The notes under the pieces: generated by a model
What the model saw: only the letters and a program-made list of their open reading frames with translations
Database searches by the model: none
Told to the model about the DNA's origin: nothing
Part shown: in pieces, positions 42,405-50,808 of the stretch
Numbering within the stretch: position 1 is the stretch's first letter
Layout of the letters: every line of letters starts with the position of its first letter
Virus record (IMG/VR): IMGVR_UViG_3300030333_001364
Coordinates: 1 to 64,000 of that record
Origin: a virus
Direction: 5' to 3' (one strand)
DNA length: 64,000 bases
Made by a program: the position numbers and the translations under genes

Positions 42405-42934
42405 TGGACTCGTATTTCAATGGAATCTGGAAAGACACGAATTATCAATTTCTTAAGTATAGCGGCTATAGTCTGGTCGATTACGTTAATAATCAGAGAC
42501 CTGATAGCGTCCTAGATGTAGGATGTGGTTACAATAGACTCAAGGGAAAGATACATCATCTTATAGGGATAGACCCCTATAATGATTGTGCTGACATGAA
42601 AATATCGTTGGAGGAATTGGTAACAAATCCTGATGATCCCATATATCAGAAGAGTGCATTTGATATAGTGTTGTGTCTAGGGTCTATAAACTTTGGTGAT
42701 GAGAAAAATATTGACAATCAACTAAGGTTATTGCATCCGTTGTTTAGAAAGGAGATGATATTCAGAGTAAATCCTGGCATACCACATAGAGGTGTAGAAG
42801 GTATTGAATGGTTTGGGTGGTCACAGAAAAAGATATACTCAGTTGCAAGAAAGTATAATTATTTTGTAAAAGATCTAAAAATGGAATACACAGAACAAAA
42901 CGATCTTAGATATTACTTCGTATATGCCAAATAA
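42404..42934 (+). CDS. class I SAM-dependent methyltransferase
   Basis: 176 residues. SVLDVGCGYNRLKG (about 35-48) is motif I of the Rossmann SAM fold, LIGIDPYN supplies the acidic residue of motif II, and FDIVLCLGSINFGD the motif IV region. The rest is a short C-terminal part with WFGWSQKKIYSVARKYNYFV. It probably methylates a small molecule, sugar or lipid head group. First gene of the second modification island, with the sulfotransferase gene overlapping its end. Confidence 0.75.
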   Translation: MDSYFNGIWKDTNYQFLKYSGYSLVDYVNNQRPDSVLDVGCGYNRLKGKIHHLIGIDPYNDCADMKISLEELVTNPDDPIYQKSAFDIVLCLGSINFGDEKNIDNQLRLLHPLFRKEMIFRVNPGIPHRGVEGIEWFGWSQKKIYSVARKYNYFVKDLKMEYTEQNDLRYYFVYAK

Positions 42935-43832
42935 AGTACCACTTCTGATGAATGGAGGAGTATCCTTCGCTGCTACCACACCATTGTGGTACACATTGCA
43001 GTGGGATAATAAGATATGTCATACTGGGAATCGTAAGAAGACTCACTGGTTGACTATTCTACAGTTCATGGAAGCAGAGAAGTATGGTTATAAGCAATAC
43101 GTAGATCAGAATGGTAGAACATGGCACGATTGGGCAAGAAAACATCAACAGACACCTTTTGAACCACCATCTACATCAAAACCAGCATTTCTACAGAAGT
43201 CAACTTTTACACGAGAAGAGGAGATAGAGTTATACTCATTACCAACATCCCTTGAAAAGTATATTGAATATTTTACAAGACATTATCATAATTTGAATGG
43301 TGAGTACAAGTATGTTGCTGACTTCTCCAATAAGATTTGCTGTTTACATCCAGAGTTCTTGATGGATATACGTGACAGAATGCTAGAAGCATTTGACATA
43401 AAGGTAACTCTACTTTTTAGAGACCCAGTTCGTAGAATATGGTCTAACTGTAAATGCAATATGGATAAGGTGTTTCGTAAATCAGCAGATAAGAAACCAC
43501 AGTGGCACTATGATAGGATGTATCAATACCATGTAGATGCATGGGGTGAAGAGAATGTTTATCCAATTATAATGGAGGATGTGTGGCAAGATCCTAGTGG
43601 GTTAGCAGACTTCTTAGATGTGAAGATTGACAAGATGCATAGGAATTGCTACTGGCCAGAGAGAGGTATGGATATACCAAAGTATGAATGGTTGAGAGAT
43701 CAATGGCAATGGGAGGTACGACCTGTACCATATGATTACTTGAGGGAGAAGTTAGATTTTCTATATGTAAATTTTGAAAAGAAGTTTGGGTACATACCTA
43801 AGGAGTGGCGTAAAAGAGAATTTGATATATGA
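42924..43832 (+). CDS. sulfotransferase-like protein 3
   Basis: 302 residues. MNGGVSFAATTPLWYTLQWD is the PAPS loop region and TLLFRDPVRRIWSN the RDPxRR motif. CHTGNRKKTHWLTILQF and TSLEKYIEYFTRHYHNLNGE are shared with protein 4 immediately downstream, showing tandem duplication. It overlaps the methyltransferase by 11 bases and the next gene by ATGA. Predicted PAPS-dependent sulfation of an unknown acceptor. Confidence 0.78.
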   Translation: MPNKVPLLMNGGVSFAATTPLWYTLQWDNKICHTGNRKKTHWLTILQFMEAEKYGYKQYVDQNGRTWHDWARKHQQTPFEPPSTSKPAFLQKSTFTREEEIELYSLPTSLEKYIEYFTRHYHNLNGEYKYVADFSNKICCLHPEFLMDIRDRMLEAFDIKVTLLFRDPVRRIWSNCKCNMDKVFRKSADKKPQWHYDRMYQYHVDAWGEENVYPIIMEDVWQDPSGLADFLDVKIDKMHRNCYWPERGMDIPKYEWLRDQWQWEVRPVPYDYLREKLDFLYVNFEKKFGYIPKEWRKREFDI

Positions 43833-44737
43833 AGATACCATTTCTCTTCAATGTTGGGTGTGCATATTGTGCTACCAGTCCTCTATGGCGTACTCTCCAG
43901 CACGATACAAAGTATCTGCATACAGGACATCGTAAGAAGACACACTGGTTATACGTCTTACAATACCAAGATCAATTTCAGTGGAATAGGGAGCAGCAAG
44001 ATAACAAAGGTGCTCTAGCAAGTTACAATAGATGGCAGGGTAGAGCATCTAAGTTTCTTGCAGTACCAAGAGGACATCTGATAAGTGATGACTCAAGAGA
44101 AGAGACAAAGTTTACTAGAGAAGAAGATAACTATTTCTTTTCTCTACCTACATCTATAGAAAAATACATTGAATATTACAAAAGACATTGGGACTACTTG
44201 GATGGAGAGTATAAGTCAGTAGGTGATTTTTCTAACAAACCAGCAATCATGGATGAGGATTACCTCTGCTATCTTCGTGATGCACTGTCTGATCACTTTG
44301 ATATCAAGGTCACTATGATCTTTAGAGACCCTGTTCGTAAGATATGGTCTAATGCATTTACTCAGTATGACAGGATATACACACCTAAAGGTAATGTGCA
44401 AAAGTCATCACTGTACCATGAGATATATGAAAAGCATGTCAGAGTATGGGGTAAGGACAAAGTATTCCCTATGGTGATGGAAAGAATATGGGAAGACCCT
44501 ACTGAATTATCTAATTTTTTGAATCATCCGATACCAAAAATGCACAGAAATGTATATTATCCTGAGAGAGGAACTAATAGAGATGAGTTTTCTGAGTTTC
44601 CTGATCAATGGGTAAATGAGAAAAATCCTATAGACTATGACAGGATGCGAGAAGAGTTTGATTGGTTATATAAAAGTTATGAAAAGACATTTGGAGAGAT
44701 ACCAAGTGAATGGTGTAAAAAAGATATAGATAAATAA
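43829..44737 (+). CDS. sulfotransferase-like protein 4
   Basis: 302 residues, the same length as its tandem neighbour. NVGCAYCATSPLWRTLQHD is the PAPS loop (with Cys in place of some small residues), HTGHRKKTHWLYVLQYQ the shared block, and TMIFRDPVRKIWSN the 3'-phosphate motif. The C-terminal FPDQWVNEKNPIDYDRMREEFDWL matches the other paralogues. A late promoter for the next gene overlaps its end. Confidence 0.78.
   Translation: MKIPFLFNVGCAYCATSPLWRTLQHDTKYLHTGHRKKTHWLYVLQYQDQFQWNREQQDNKGALASYNRWQGRASKFLAVPRGHLISDDSREETKFTREEDNYFFSLPTSIEKYIEYYKRHWDYLDGEYKSVGDFSNKPAIMDEDYLCYLRDALSDHFDIKVTMIFRDPVRKIWSNAFTQYDRIYTPKGNVQKSSLYHEIYEKHVRVWGKDKVFPMVMERIWEDPTELSNFLNHPIPKMHRNVYYPERGTNRDEFSEFPDQWVNEKNPIDYDRMREEFDWLYKSYEKTFGEIPSEWCKKDIDK
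44729..44736 (+). promoter_or_regulatory. late promoter (GATAAATA)
   Basis: GATAAATA overlaps the sulfotransferase stop and lies 23 bases before the ATG of the ferritin-like gene. Seven of eight positions match the late consensus. Confidence 0.6.
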
Positions 44738-44759
44738 CAGTGTAGATAAGTTAAATACA

Positions 44760-45434
44760 ATGCTTTCTGGAACCGATTTCGTCAAGAAGATCAAAGAGGG
44801 AAACAAAGAACTATTTGAAGCATCACGCTCAAACGTTCGTCGTTTCTTCGCTTCCAACCCAAGTGATGAGTATCTAGTCGAGCATTTTCGTGGACGCATG
44901 GTCAACGAAGCTCAGAATATGTACGCTATCGCTGGTCAGGTTGCTACCGCAGATCCTTCTACAGACGTAAAAGACTTAGAACTTCTAAGCCGTCAAGCTA
45001 TGGACGAAGCAAAGCACTTCCGCATGGTAAAGGAAGTTATCGAGCACATCACAGGAGAAGAACTTGATGTTGCTGCTGCATTCAAGGCAGAAGCAGAAGC
45101 TCCACAGGCAAAAGGTGCATCACTTTTAGATAAGTACGAAGCATCTAATGATGAAGCTGCACTTGCTGCATACCAATTGGTAGCAGAAGGAAGAGCAGAA
45201 GCAGTATGGAATGAAATGGCAGAATGTGTAGAAGATAAGTTCATCTCTTCACGTTATGCAACTATCGCTAAAGACGAAGGATTCCACTCAAACCTAGGTG
45301 GAAGAGCACTTTCAAAATTAGTTGAAGGTAGCGAAGCACTTCAGTCTCACGTACTTGCTTTAGTAGAAAAAATGAGAGCAGACCTCTTAGAGATCAGCAA
45401 TCAGAACACTGCTACTCCTCTAGCCGTTGTCTAA
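44760..45434 (+). CDS. ferritin-like di-iron protein
   Basis: 224 residues, all helical. Metal ligands of a four-helix di-iron bundle are visible: E50 (VNEAQNMYAI), E83xxH86 (MDEAKHF), E142 or E146 (AEGRAEAVW) and E172xxH175 (KDEGFHSN). This two-times ExxH layout is that of ferritin-like oxygenases (PaaA, MiaE and aldehyde-deformylating types), more than iron-storage ferritin. Codons CG-rich at the 5' end. Late expression is inferred from the promoter. Its end overlaps the convergent sulfotransferase gene. Substrate unknown. Confidence 0.7.
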   Translation: MLSGTDFVKKIKEGNKELFEASRSNVRRFFASNPSDEYLVEHFRGRMVNEAQNMYAIAGQVATADPSTDVKDLELLSRQAMDEAKHFRMVKEVIEHITGEELDVAAAFKAEAEAPQAKGASLLDKYEASNDEAALAAYQLVAEGRAEAVWNEMAECVEDKFISSRYATIAKDEGFHSNLGGRALSKLVEGSEALQSHVLALVEKMRADLLEISNQNTATPLAVV

Positions 45435-46032
45435 AGGGTCTACGTCCCTTACGGATCTCATTATCTAACCAATGTTCTTTGATGGGATAGACATACTTAT
45501 GATTGGCATCGACAGTTACAAAATTGTCGATGCCTTCTTTCGTTACAGGGAACTCTAATATTCTCCCTAGGTACTCCATGTACCTTTCTTTGTATAAGAA
45601 AAATGCCTCGTGGTCTATGAAATGGTGTCTAAGATCTGCATAGTAATCTAGTGCAATATCCATAGTCACTTCACCACCAACTCTTTTTTGCTGTAGTTCG
45701 TTTATATTTCTATCTCTACATACAACCGCAATGATCGGTTCTACTCCCATGGTGACTGCTCTATAAGCAACCTCCCTGATCTTTGGTGTGCGTCTGACAC
45801 CATCATAGAAGAATGGTACAGATACATTTACACAGAAGAAGTCTCCTTCTGGGAATTCTAATTCCTCTGGGTATACCCAGTATCTGGCAAATGGTTCCTC
45901 ATCACTTGGCACCCAATAATTATCTTTGAGTGCATCCCATCCTTTGACCATGGGGTGTGCTGAGAGAAGTCTTGCGAAGAGATGGTTACCAGAACCCTGT
46001 GGTCCTGTAACGATTAGTAATTTTTTACTCAT
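45412..46032 (-). CDS. P-loop sulfotransferase-like protein 5
   Basis: 206 residues. VTGPQGSGNHLFARLLSAHP is a phosphate-binding loop of the sulfotransferase kind (no Lys; G-S-G-N-H), and VVCRDRNINELQQKR is the probable 3'-phosphate region. Differs from proteins 1-4 in both motifs but has a close paralogue just upstream, which it overlaps by eight bases. It reads against the ferritin-like gene and shares 23 bases with it. Confidence 0.65.
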   Translation of the reverse strand: MSKKLLIVTGPQGSGNHLFARLLSAHPMVKGWDALKDNYWVPSDEEPFARYWVYPEELEFPEGDFFCVNVSVPFFYDGVRRTPKIREVAYRAVTMGVEPIIAVVCRDRNINELQQKRVGGEVTMDIALDYYADLRHHFIDHEAFFLYKERYMEYLGRILEFPVTKEGIDNFVTVDANHKYVYPIKEHWLDNEIRKGRRPFRQRLEE

Positions 46033-46819
46033 AGGTCACCCACTTTTGTTCTTCAGTAAGGTCGATGTTTGCAGTGTTTCCTGTTCCTACAGGATCAAAT
46101 GAATTTTCTGGTTGACAGCATATTGGTTCTGAACCCTCATCATACGCATGATCTGTTTGCTTATAGTGCGGTTTATCTGGTAAGTTTGGATTCCATGGAG
46201 ATGGACATGCTGTTCTATTGCAGTCGTCTAGAGGACTGTCTTGTATGTAAGAAATATATTTGTCATTAGCATCTAATTCTAATATCTCACTGATCTTATC
46301 TCTCTTGTACCATGCGATTGGCATGCCGATATCTAAAGATTTTAGGTACTCCTCTTTGTAAAGGTACAGAAGTTCGTAACTGAGGAAAACAGGTTTATAA
46401 AAACCAGACAACTGATCCAAGAAGTACCTAACCGTAGACTCTCCCCTAAGTCTCGTCTGCTGATGTCTAAGAATATTCTGGTCGCGTCCGACCACACAAA
46501 TTCTAACCTTTATCCCAAGTGACTCGACCTTATTTGCAAACTGCATGATGTTTGGACGTCTTATAGTCCCTAATTCCTTGATGCCGAGTGGGACACTAAT
46601 CGAGGTAAAATAATATTCGCTTTGTGACCAATCAAATTCGTCAAGTAACTCTGGATCTTTCCAGTACTTAGCGAAGGGTTCTGATATACGGTGTGCCTCC
46701 CAGTAATTATCCAGAAGACTTTTCCACCCAAAAACATCATCGTGTAGTGAGAAGATTTTTGACCACAGATGGTTGCCCGATCCTTGAGGTCCTGTGAGTA
46801 TCACGAGTGTCTTGTCCAT
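46025..46819 (-). CDS. P-loop sulfotransferase-like protein 6
   Basis: 264 residues. LTGPQGSGNHLWSKIFSLHD repeats the paralogue's loop, followed by FGWKSLLDNYWEAHRISEPFAKYW (matching GWDALKDNYWVPSDEEPFARYW). VVGRDQNILRHQQTRLRGES is the 3'-phosphate region. The C-terminal extension of about 60 residues (Pro, Cys, Asp rich, with ICCQPENSFD) is missing from the paralogue. Divergent from tail fibre 2, so both start regions share about 90 bases. Confidence 0.65.
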   Translation of the reverse strand: MDKTLVILTGPQGSGNHLWSKIFSLHDDVFGWKSLLDNYWEAHRISEPFAKYWKDPELLDEFDWSQSEYYFTSISVPLGIKELGTIRRPNIMQFANKVESLGIKVRICVVGRDQNILRHQQTRLRGESTVRYFLDQLSGFYKPVFLSYELLYLYKEEYLKSLDIGMPIAWYKRDKISEILELDANDKYISYIQDSPLDDCNRTACPSPWNPNLPDKPHYKQTDHAYDEGSEPICCQPENSFDPVGTGNTANIDLTEEQKWVTYE

Positions 46820-46851
46820 ACCTAAAATTGAAACCCATACTAATTATAACA

Positions 46852-46859
46852 CATAAATA
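46852..46859 (+). promoter_or_regulatory. late promoter of tail fibre 2 (CATAAATA)
   Basis: CATAAATA lies nine bases before the fibre leader hairpin and 50 bases before the ATG. Seven of eight positions match the late consensus. Confidence 0.6.
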
Positions 46860-46867
46860 CTGCTGTG

Positions 46868-46901
46868 ACAGTGTCTACTGTTTTTTGATAGGTATATACC
46901 A
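46868..46901 (+). promoter_or_regulatory. tail-fibre leader: ACAGT/ACTGT hairpin, T6, GATAGGTATATACCA
   Basis: Five-pair hairpin with a four-base loop and T run, then GATAGGTATATACCA. It matches the leader of the other fibre gene (39345-39379) in order and in 19 of 21 bases of the T6-to-CCA part, though the hairpin stems themselves differ in sequence. Confidence 0.55.
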
Positions 46902-46909
46902 CATTAGGA

Positions 46910-48559
46910 ATGGCAAGTCCAACAATTAAGATTAAGCGATCTAGTGTCGCTGGAAAGGTACCGCATTACCCTACAACGCTTGATGTAGGTGAGTTTGCAA
47001 TCAACACTGCTGATGGAAAGGTATTCATAGCAGCAGGAGTTGGTGCGGGAGTAACTGTAAGGGAAGTAGGAATATCAACTGCTCAAGTACTCGCTTCAGG
47101 TATAGGTACATTTAGTTCATTAGTAATCACTGATGAAGGACATGCGATTGCTGGTATATCTACAGGTTCAGCAAGGGTAGAGACAGCAACAGATGCTGGT
47201 AATCAATGGCATCACGTAGGATTTTTCGATCATAGAACTGGATATCAAAAGGTAAAGACAAACGGATTGACATACAATCCAAACACTGGAAAGTTATATG
47301 CTGGTATAGGAAGTTTTGGTAGTGTAACTGCAAGTGGAACTCTTGATGTAGATGGTGCGACTACCTTAGATGGTCTTACTAATGATGGGGATGCAACATT
47401 CAATGGTGACGTGTATATCACCGATACTAGCGGTGATTCTAGTGCAGGACCTATACTTGACTTCTACAGAAATAGTGCTTCTGCTGCTGACGCTGACTAT
47501 CTTGGTCAGATAAAGTTCCAAGGTGAAAATGATGCTGGTCAGAAGATAGTTTATAGTAAGATAACAGGTAAGATATTAGATGCAAGTGATGGTACTGAAG
47601 ATGGTATCTTAGAATTTGCATTCAAGAAAGCAGGATCAAATAATATATCAGGTAGATTCAGAAGTGATAGTTTACAACTACTGAATGGTACAAACTTTAC
47701 TGTTGCAGGAGATTCTACATTCACTGGAGTAGTAAATGCCAACCATGGTGTTACTGGTAATATAAACTCAAGTGGTATAAGTACTATATCAGGGTTCACA
47801 TTCCCCTCAACCGACGGGAGTGAGGATCAGGCACTTGTTACGGATGGAAATGGTTCACTGTCCTTCAAGACCCTATCAGGTGGTGGAGGAGGTGCTGTAG
47901 GTGGTGCTACAACTATTAGTGCATCAAATACTATAGCAACAATGGGACAGACAGCATTTACTGCACCCAATGTATTTGATGATGGTGAGCAAGCAACTGC
48001 ATTCTCTGTCTTGGTAACTCTGAATGGTGTAAAGATGAGACAAGGTGCATCTGCTGACTATCAACTATCTGCACCACAAACTGTCAATTTTAACTCTGGG
48101 GTGAATGTAGGTGACAATGTACAAATTACTGTCTATTTTGGACACACGTTTGAAGAAGAGTTATTTACAGCAACGCAAAATCAAGCAACATTTACGCTTG
48201 CTGGATCTCTCGCTGCTGCTAAGAACTACAGAGTTTTTCTCAATGGGGTCAGACTCAGAAGAGATATTGACTATCAAGCGTCTGCTGCTGTTGTACTGGC
48301 TCAAGCTTGTGCAGCTGGAGATGAGGTGGATATATGCTCAGATCAAGCCGAAGACCAACTAACTGCTTCTGATGGACAGTCTGCATTTGCTCCATCAAAC
48401 TCTGATACATCTTCTGATAACATGGAAGTATATCTGAATGGTGTGTTACTACAAAAAACAGTTGACTGGACTATAGGTAGTCCTGCTGTAACAATAATCA
48501 ACCCTGCGACTGGTCTAGATGTAGGTGACGAGTTGGATGTAGTCGTAAGACGTTCATAA
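46910..48559 (+). CDS. tail fibre-like protein, 549 aa
   Basis: 549 residues. The N-terminal SPTIKIKRSSVAGKVPHYPT and LDVGEFAINTADGKVFI is the same attachment domain as in the 908-aa fibre. The C-terminal 230 residues hold three copies of a QxxFT...xVxLNGVxLxxGxDY...GDxVxV repeat (for example FRVFLNGVRL-type and MEVYLNGVLLQKTVDW). A Gly-rich hinge (SGGGGGAVGG) separates the halves. Probable trimeric receptor-binding or short fibre. It sits between the second island and the neck genes. Confidence 0.72.
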   Translation: MASPTIKIKRSSVAGKVPHYPTTLDVGEFAINTADGKVFIAAGVGAGVTVREVGISTAQVLASGIGTFSSLVITDEGHAIAGISTGSARVETATDAGNQWHHVGFFDHRTGYQKVKTNGLTYNPNTGKLYAGIGSFGSVTASGTLDVDGATTLDGLTNDGDATFNGDVYITDTSGDSSAGPILDFYRNSASAADADYLGQIKFQGENDAGQKIVYSKITGKILDASDGTEDGILEFAFKKAGSNNISGRFRSDSLQLLNGTNFTVAGDSTFTGVVNANHGVTGNINSSGISTISGFTFPSTDGSEDQALVTDGNGSLSFKTLSGGGGGAVGGATTISASNTIATMGQTAFTAPNVFDDGEQATAFSVLVTLNGVKMRQGASADYQLSAPQTVNFNSGVNVGDNVQITVYFGHTFEEELFTATQNQATFTLAGSLAAAKNYRVFLNGVRLRRDIDYQASAAVVLAQACAAGDEVDICSDQAEDQLTASDGQSAFAPSNSDTSSDNMEVYLNGVLLQKTVDWTIGSPAVTIINPATGLDVGDELDVVVRRS

Positions 48560-48562
48560 ATA
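48555..48562 (+). promoter_or_regulatory. late promoter (CATAAATA) of the neck operon
   Basis: CATAAATA overlaps the fibre stop and lies 18 bases before the gp13 ATG. Seven of eight positions match the late consensus. Confidence 0.6.
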
Positions 48563-48580
48563 CAGGAAAGTATATCATAA

Positions 48581-49435
48581 ATGGCTAACCCTGCAACGAG
48601 AGAAGAATTAGTAAAGTATGCGAAGAGGCAGTTAGGTGCACCCGTACTTGAAGTCAATGTTGCTGATGAGCAAGTCGAAGACTTGATGGATGATGCTATC
48701 CAGATATATCAGAACCGTCACATGGACGGTGTTGAATTGATGTATCTAAAACATAGGATCACACAAGATTTTTTAGATTCAATCAAAGCGTCAAATATTG
48801 CTGGCTCTTCTACATCTACTGGTATTACAACAACTACTGGTACTGCTAATATAACTGGAATAGGAACTACAACATTCAACTTTGTAGAGAATCAAAACTT
48901 TATACAGATACCTGATGCAGTCATAGGTATAGAAAGAGTATTCAAGTTAGATAACAGATTGATCAGTACAAACATGTTCAATATCAATTACCAGTTGATG
49001 TTGAATGATGTATACTTCTTTAGTTCTATGGAACTTATGGGATATACTTTGACGAAGAGATACTTAGAAGATCTAGACCATATACTACACCCAGAGAAAC
49101 AAATTAGATTCAACAGACGACAAAGTAGATTGTATCTGGATGTTGATTATTCCAGCATGCAACCCAATGACTGGTTGATCATCAGATGTTATCGTGTATT
49201 GAATCCAAACGATTATACTAAGGTATACAACGATCCATTCTTGAAGAAGTACTTCACTGCATTGATGAAGAAGCAATGGGGTCAGAATCTCATCAAGTTT
49301 GCGGGTGTAAAATTACCTGGCGGTGTAGAACTAAATGGTAGACAGATATACGAAGATGCTCTAGGAGAGATTGATCAACTAGAGAGTAAGATGGCAAATG
49401 AATATGAATTACCACCACTTGATCTAATTGGATAA
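48581..49435 (+). CDS. gp13: neck protein gp13
   Basis: 284 residues (T4 gp13 is 309). ATREELVKYAKRQLGAPVLE and VEDLMDDAIQIYQNRHMDGV are the conserved N-terminal helices of gp13, which forms the neck ring joining portal and tail. A Thr/Gly-rich loop near 70-105 is a local insertion. Position directly before gp14 and gp15, with TAATG coupling, is as in T4. Confidence 0.88.
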   Translation: MANPATREELVKYAKRQLGAPVLEVNVADEQVEDLMDDAIQIYQNRHMDGVELMYLKHRITQDFLDSIKASNIAGSSTSTGITTTTGTANITGIGTTTFNFVENQNFIQIPDAVIGIERVFKLDNRLISTNMFNINYQLMLNDVYFFSSMELMGYTLTKRYLEDLDHILHPEKQIRFNRRQSRLYLDVDYSSMQPNDWLIIRCYRVLNPNDYTKVYNDPFLKKYFTALMKKQWGQNLIKFAGVKLPGGVELNGRQIYEDALGEIDQLESKMANEYELPPLDLIG

Positions 49436-50808
49436 TGGCACTAAACCCCTTCTTTCAGCAAGGTACTCCGTCTGAGCAAAATCTTGTTCAGGACTTGATA
49501 AACGAACAGATCCGAATGTATGGGGTCGAGTTTGTTTACATGCCAAGAAACTTTGTGAATGTAAAAACTATAATGAGAGAGGTCTCTAGTTCTACTTTTG
49601 ACCAATCAATTCCTATTGAGGGTTACATTGAGTCATATGAAGGATTCGATTCTGGATATAATTTACTAACAAAATTTGGTGTAAGATCTACTGCTGAGAT
49701 GAAGATTGTGATATCTCAGGAGAGATATAAGAATGTGGTGTTACCTCTGGTACAGACAGGTTTAGCAAATCCAACTGAACGTCCTAATGAAGGTGACTTA
49801 CTATACTTCCCATACAGAGACTTACTGCTAGAAATCAAATATGTAGATGATGTTAGTCAGTTCTATCAGTTACGTAAGAACTACACATACACACTTACCT
49901 GTGAACCATTCGAGTACGAAGACGAGGTTATCGACACTGGTATTGCTGCAATAGATGATGACATGGCAACTGTTGGATATGACGCAACATTGAAGTTAGT
50001 TGCTGTAGGTAGCACTGCGAGCATGATAACAACAATTGTGAATGGAGGTATTGGAAGGATCGATCTCCTAAACGGAGGTACAAACTATACTGCTGACCCA
50101 CGTGTCAAGATCAGTCCTCCTGTAGTATCTACTGGTATCACTGCAACTGCTGTTGCTATTACAACTAATATAGGATTCACTGACAGTAGAAGAGTACAAA
50201 GTGTATTCATAACGAATCCTGGTGCTGGATACACCACACCACCTACAGTTCAGTTCTTGCCTGATGATGGTAAAGGTAGTGGAGCAACAGGAGTAGTTGC
50301 AATATCTACCACTGGAGGTGTGGGTGTTGTTACTATAACCAATGTTGGTACTAAGTATACTGTTCCCCCAACTCTTACGTTTGACAGCCCACCTGGTGCA
50401 GGTACAACTGCAACTGCTGTTGCTGTACTGAATGATACTGGTGGAGTTGGTGCTGTACGTATTACAAACGCTGGTTCAGGTTATGCAACTGTTCCAAGTA
50501 TAACTGTCTCTGCTGCTGGAACCATAGGTGTTGGTACATTCTCCTTTGGTGAAATCATTACTGGTCAGTCCTCACTTAGCACTGCATTTGTTACATCATG
50601 GGATGCTCCCTCTCTCACTCTTACTGCAAGGAATCTTGCTGGTGACTTCAATGTTGGCGAACTTATCGTTGACAATGAGGGTTCTGCATACAGACTACAT
50701 AGTATTGATTACGATGACAATGATGCGTACAACAGTGGTGATGACATCCAAGTTGAAGCAGACGACATCCTAAACTTTACAGAGAAGAACCCATTTGGTG
50801 AAGTATAA
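49435..50808 (+). CDS. gp14: neck protein gp14 with inserted GxGY modules
   Basis: 457 residues against 256 in T4. The N-terminal 170 residues (MYGVEFVYMPRNFVNVKTIM, YIESYEGFDSG, RYKNVVLPLV, LLYFPYRDLLLEIKYVDD) and the end (DYDDNDAYNSGDDIQVEADD, LNFTEKNPFGEV) are gp14. Between about 195 and 375 sit four tandem GAGYTTPPTVQF/GSGYATVPSITV-type modules, the same kind that occur in the baseplate proteins. Gp14 forms the second neck ring. The insertion would project from the neck. Confidence 0.87.
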   Translation: MALNPFFQQGTPSEQNLVQDLINEQIRMYGVEFVYMPRNFVNVKTIMREVSSSTFDQSIPIEGYIESYEGFDSGYNLLTKFGVRSTAEMKIVISQERYKNVVLPLVQTGLANPTERPNEGDLLYFPYRDLLLEIKYVDDVSQFYQLRKNYTYTLTCEPFEYEDEVIDTGIAAIDDDMATVGYDATLKLVAVGSTASMITTIVNGGIGRIDLLNGGTNYTADPRVKISPPVVSTGITATAVAITTNIGFTDSRRVQSVFITNPGAGYTTPPTVQFLPDDGKGSGATGVVAISTTGGVGVVTITNVGTKYTVPPTLTFDSPPGAGTTATAVAVLNDTGGVGAVRITNAGSGYATVPSITVSAAGTIGVGTFSFGEIITGQSSLSTAFVTSWDAPSLTLTARNLAGDFNVGELIVDNEGSAYRLHSIDYDDNDAYNSGDDIQVEADDILNFTEKNPFGEV

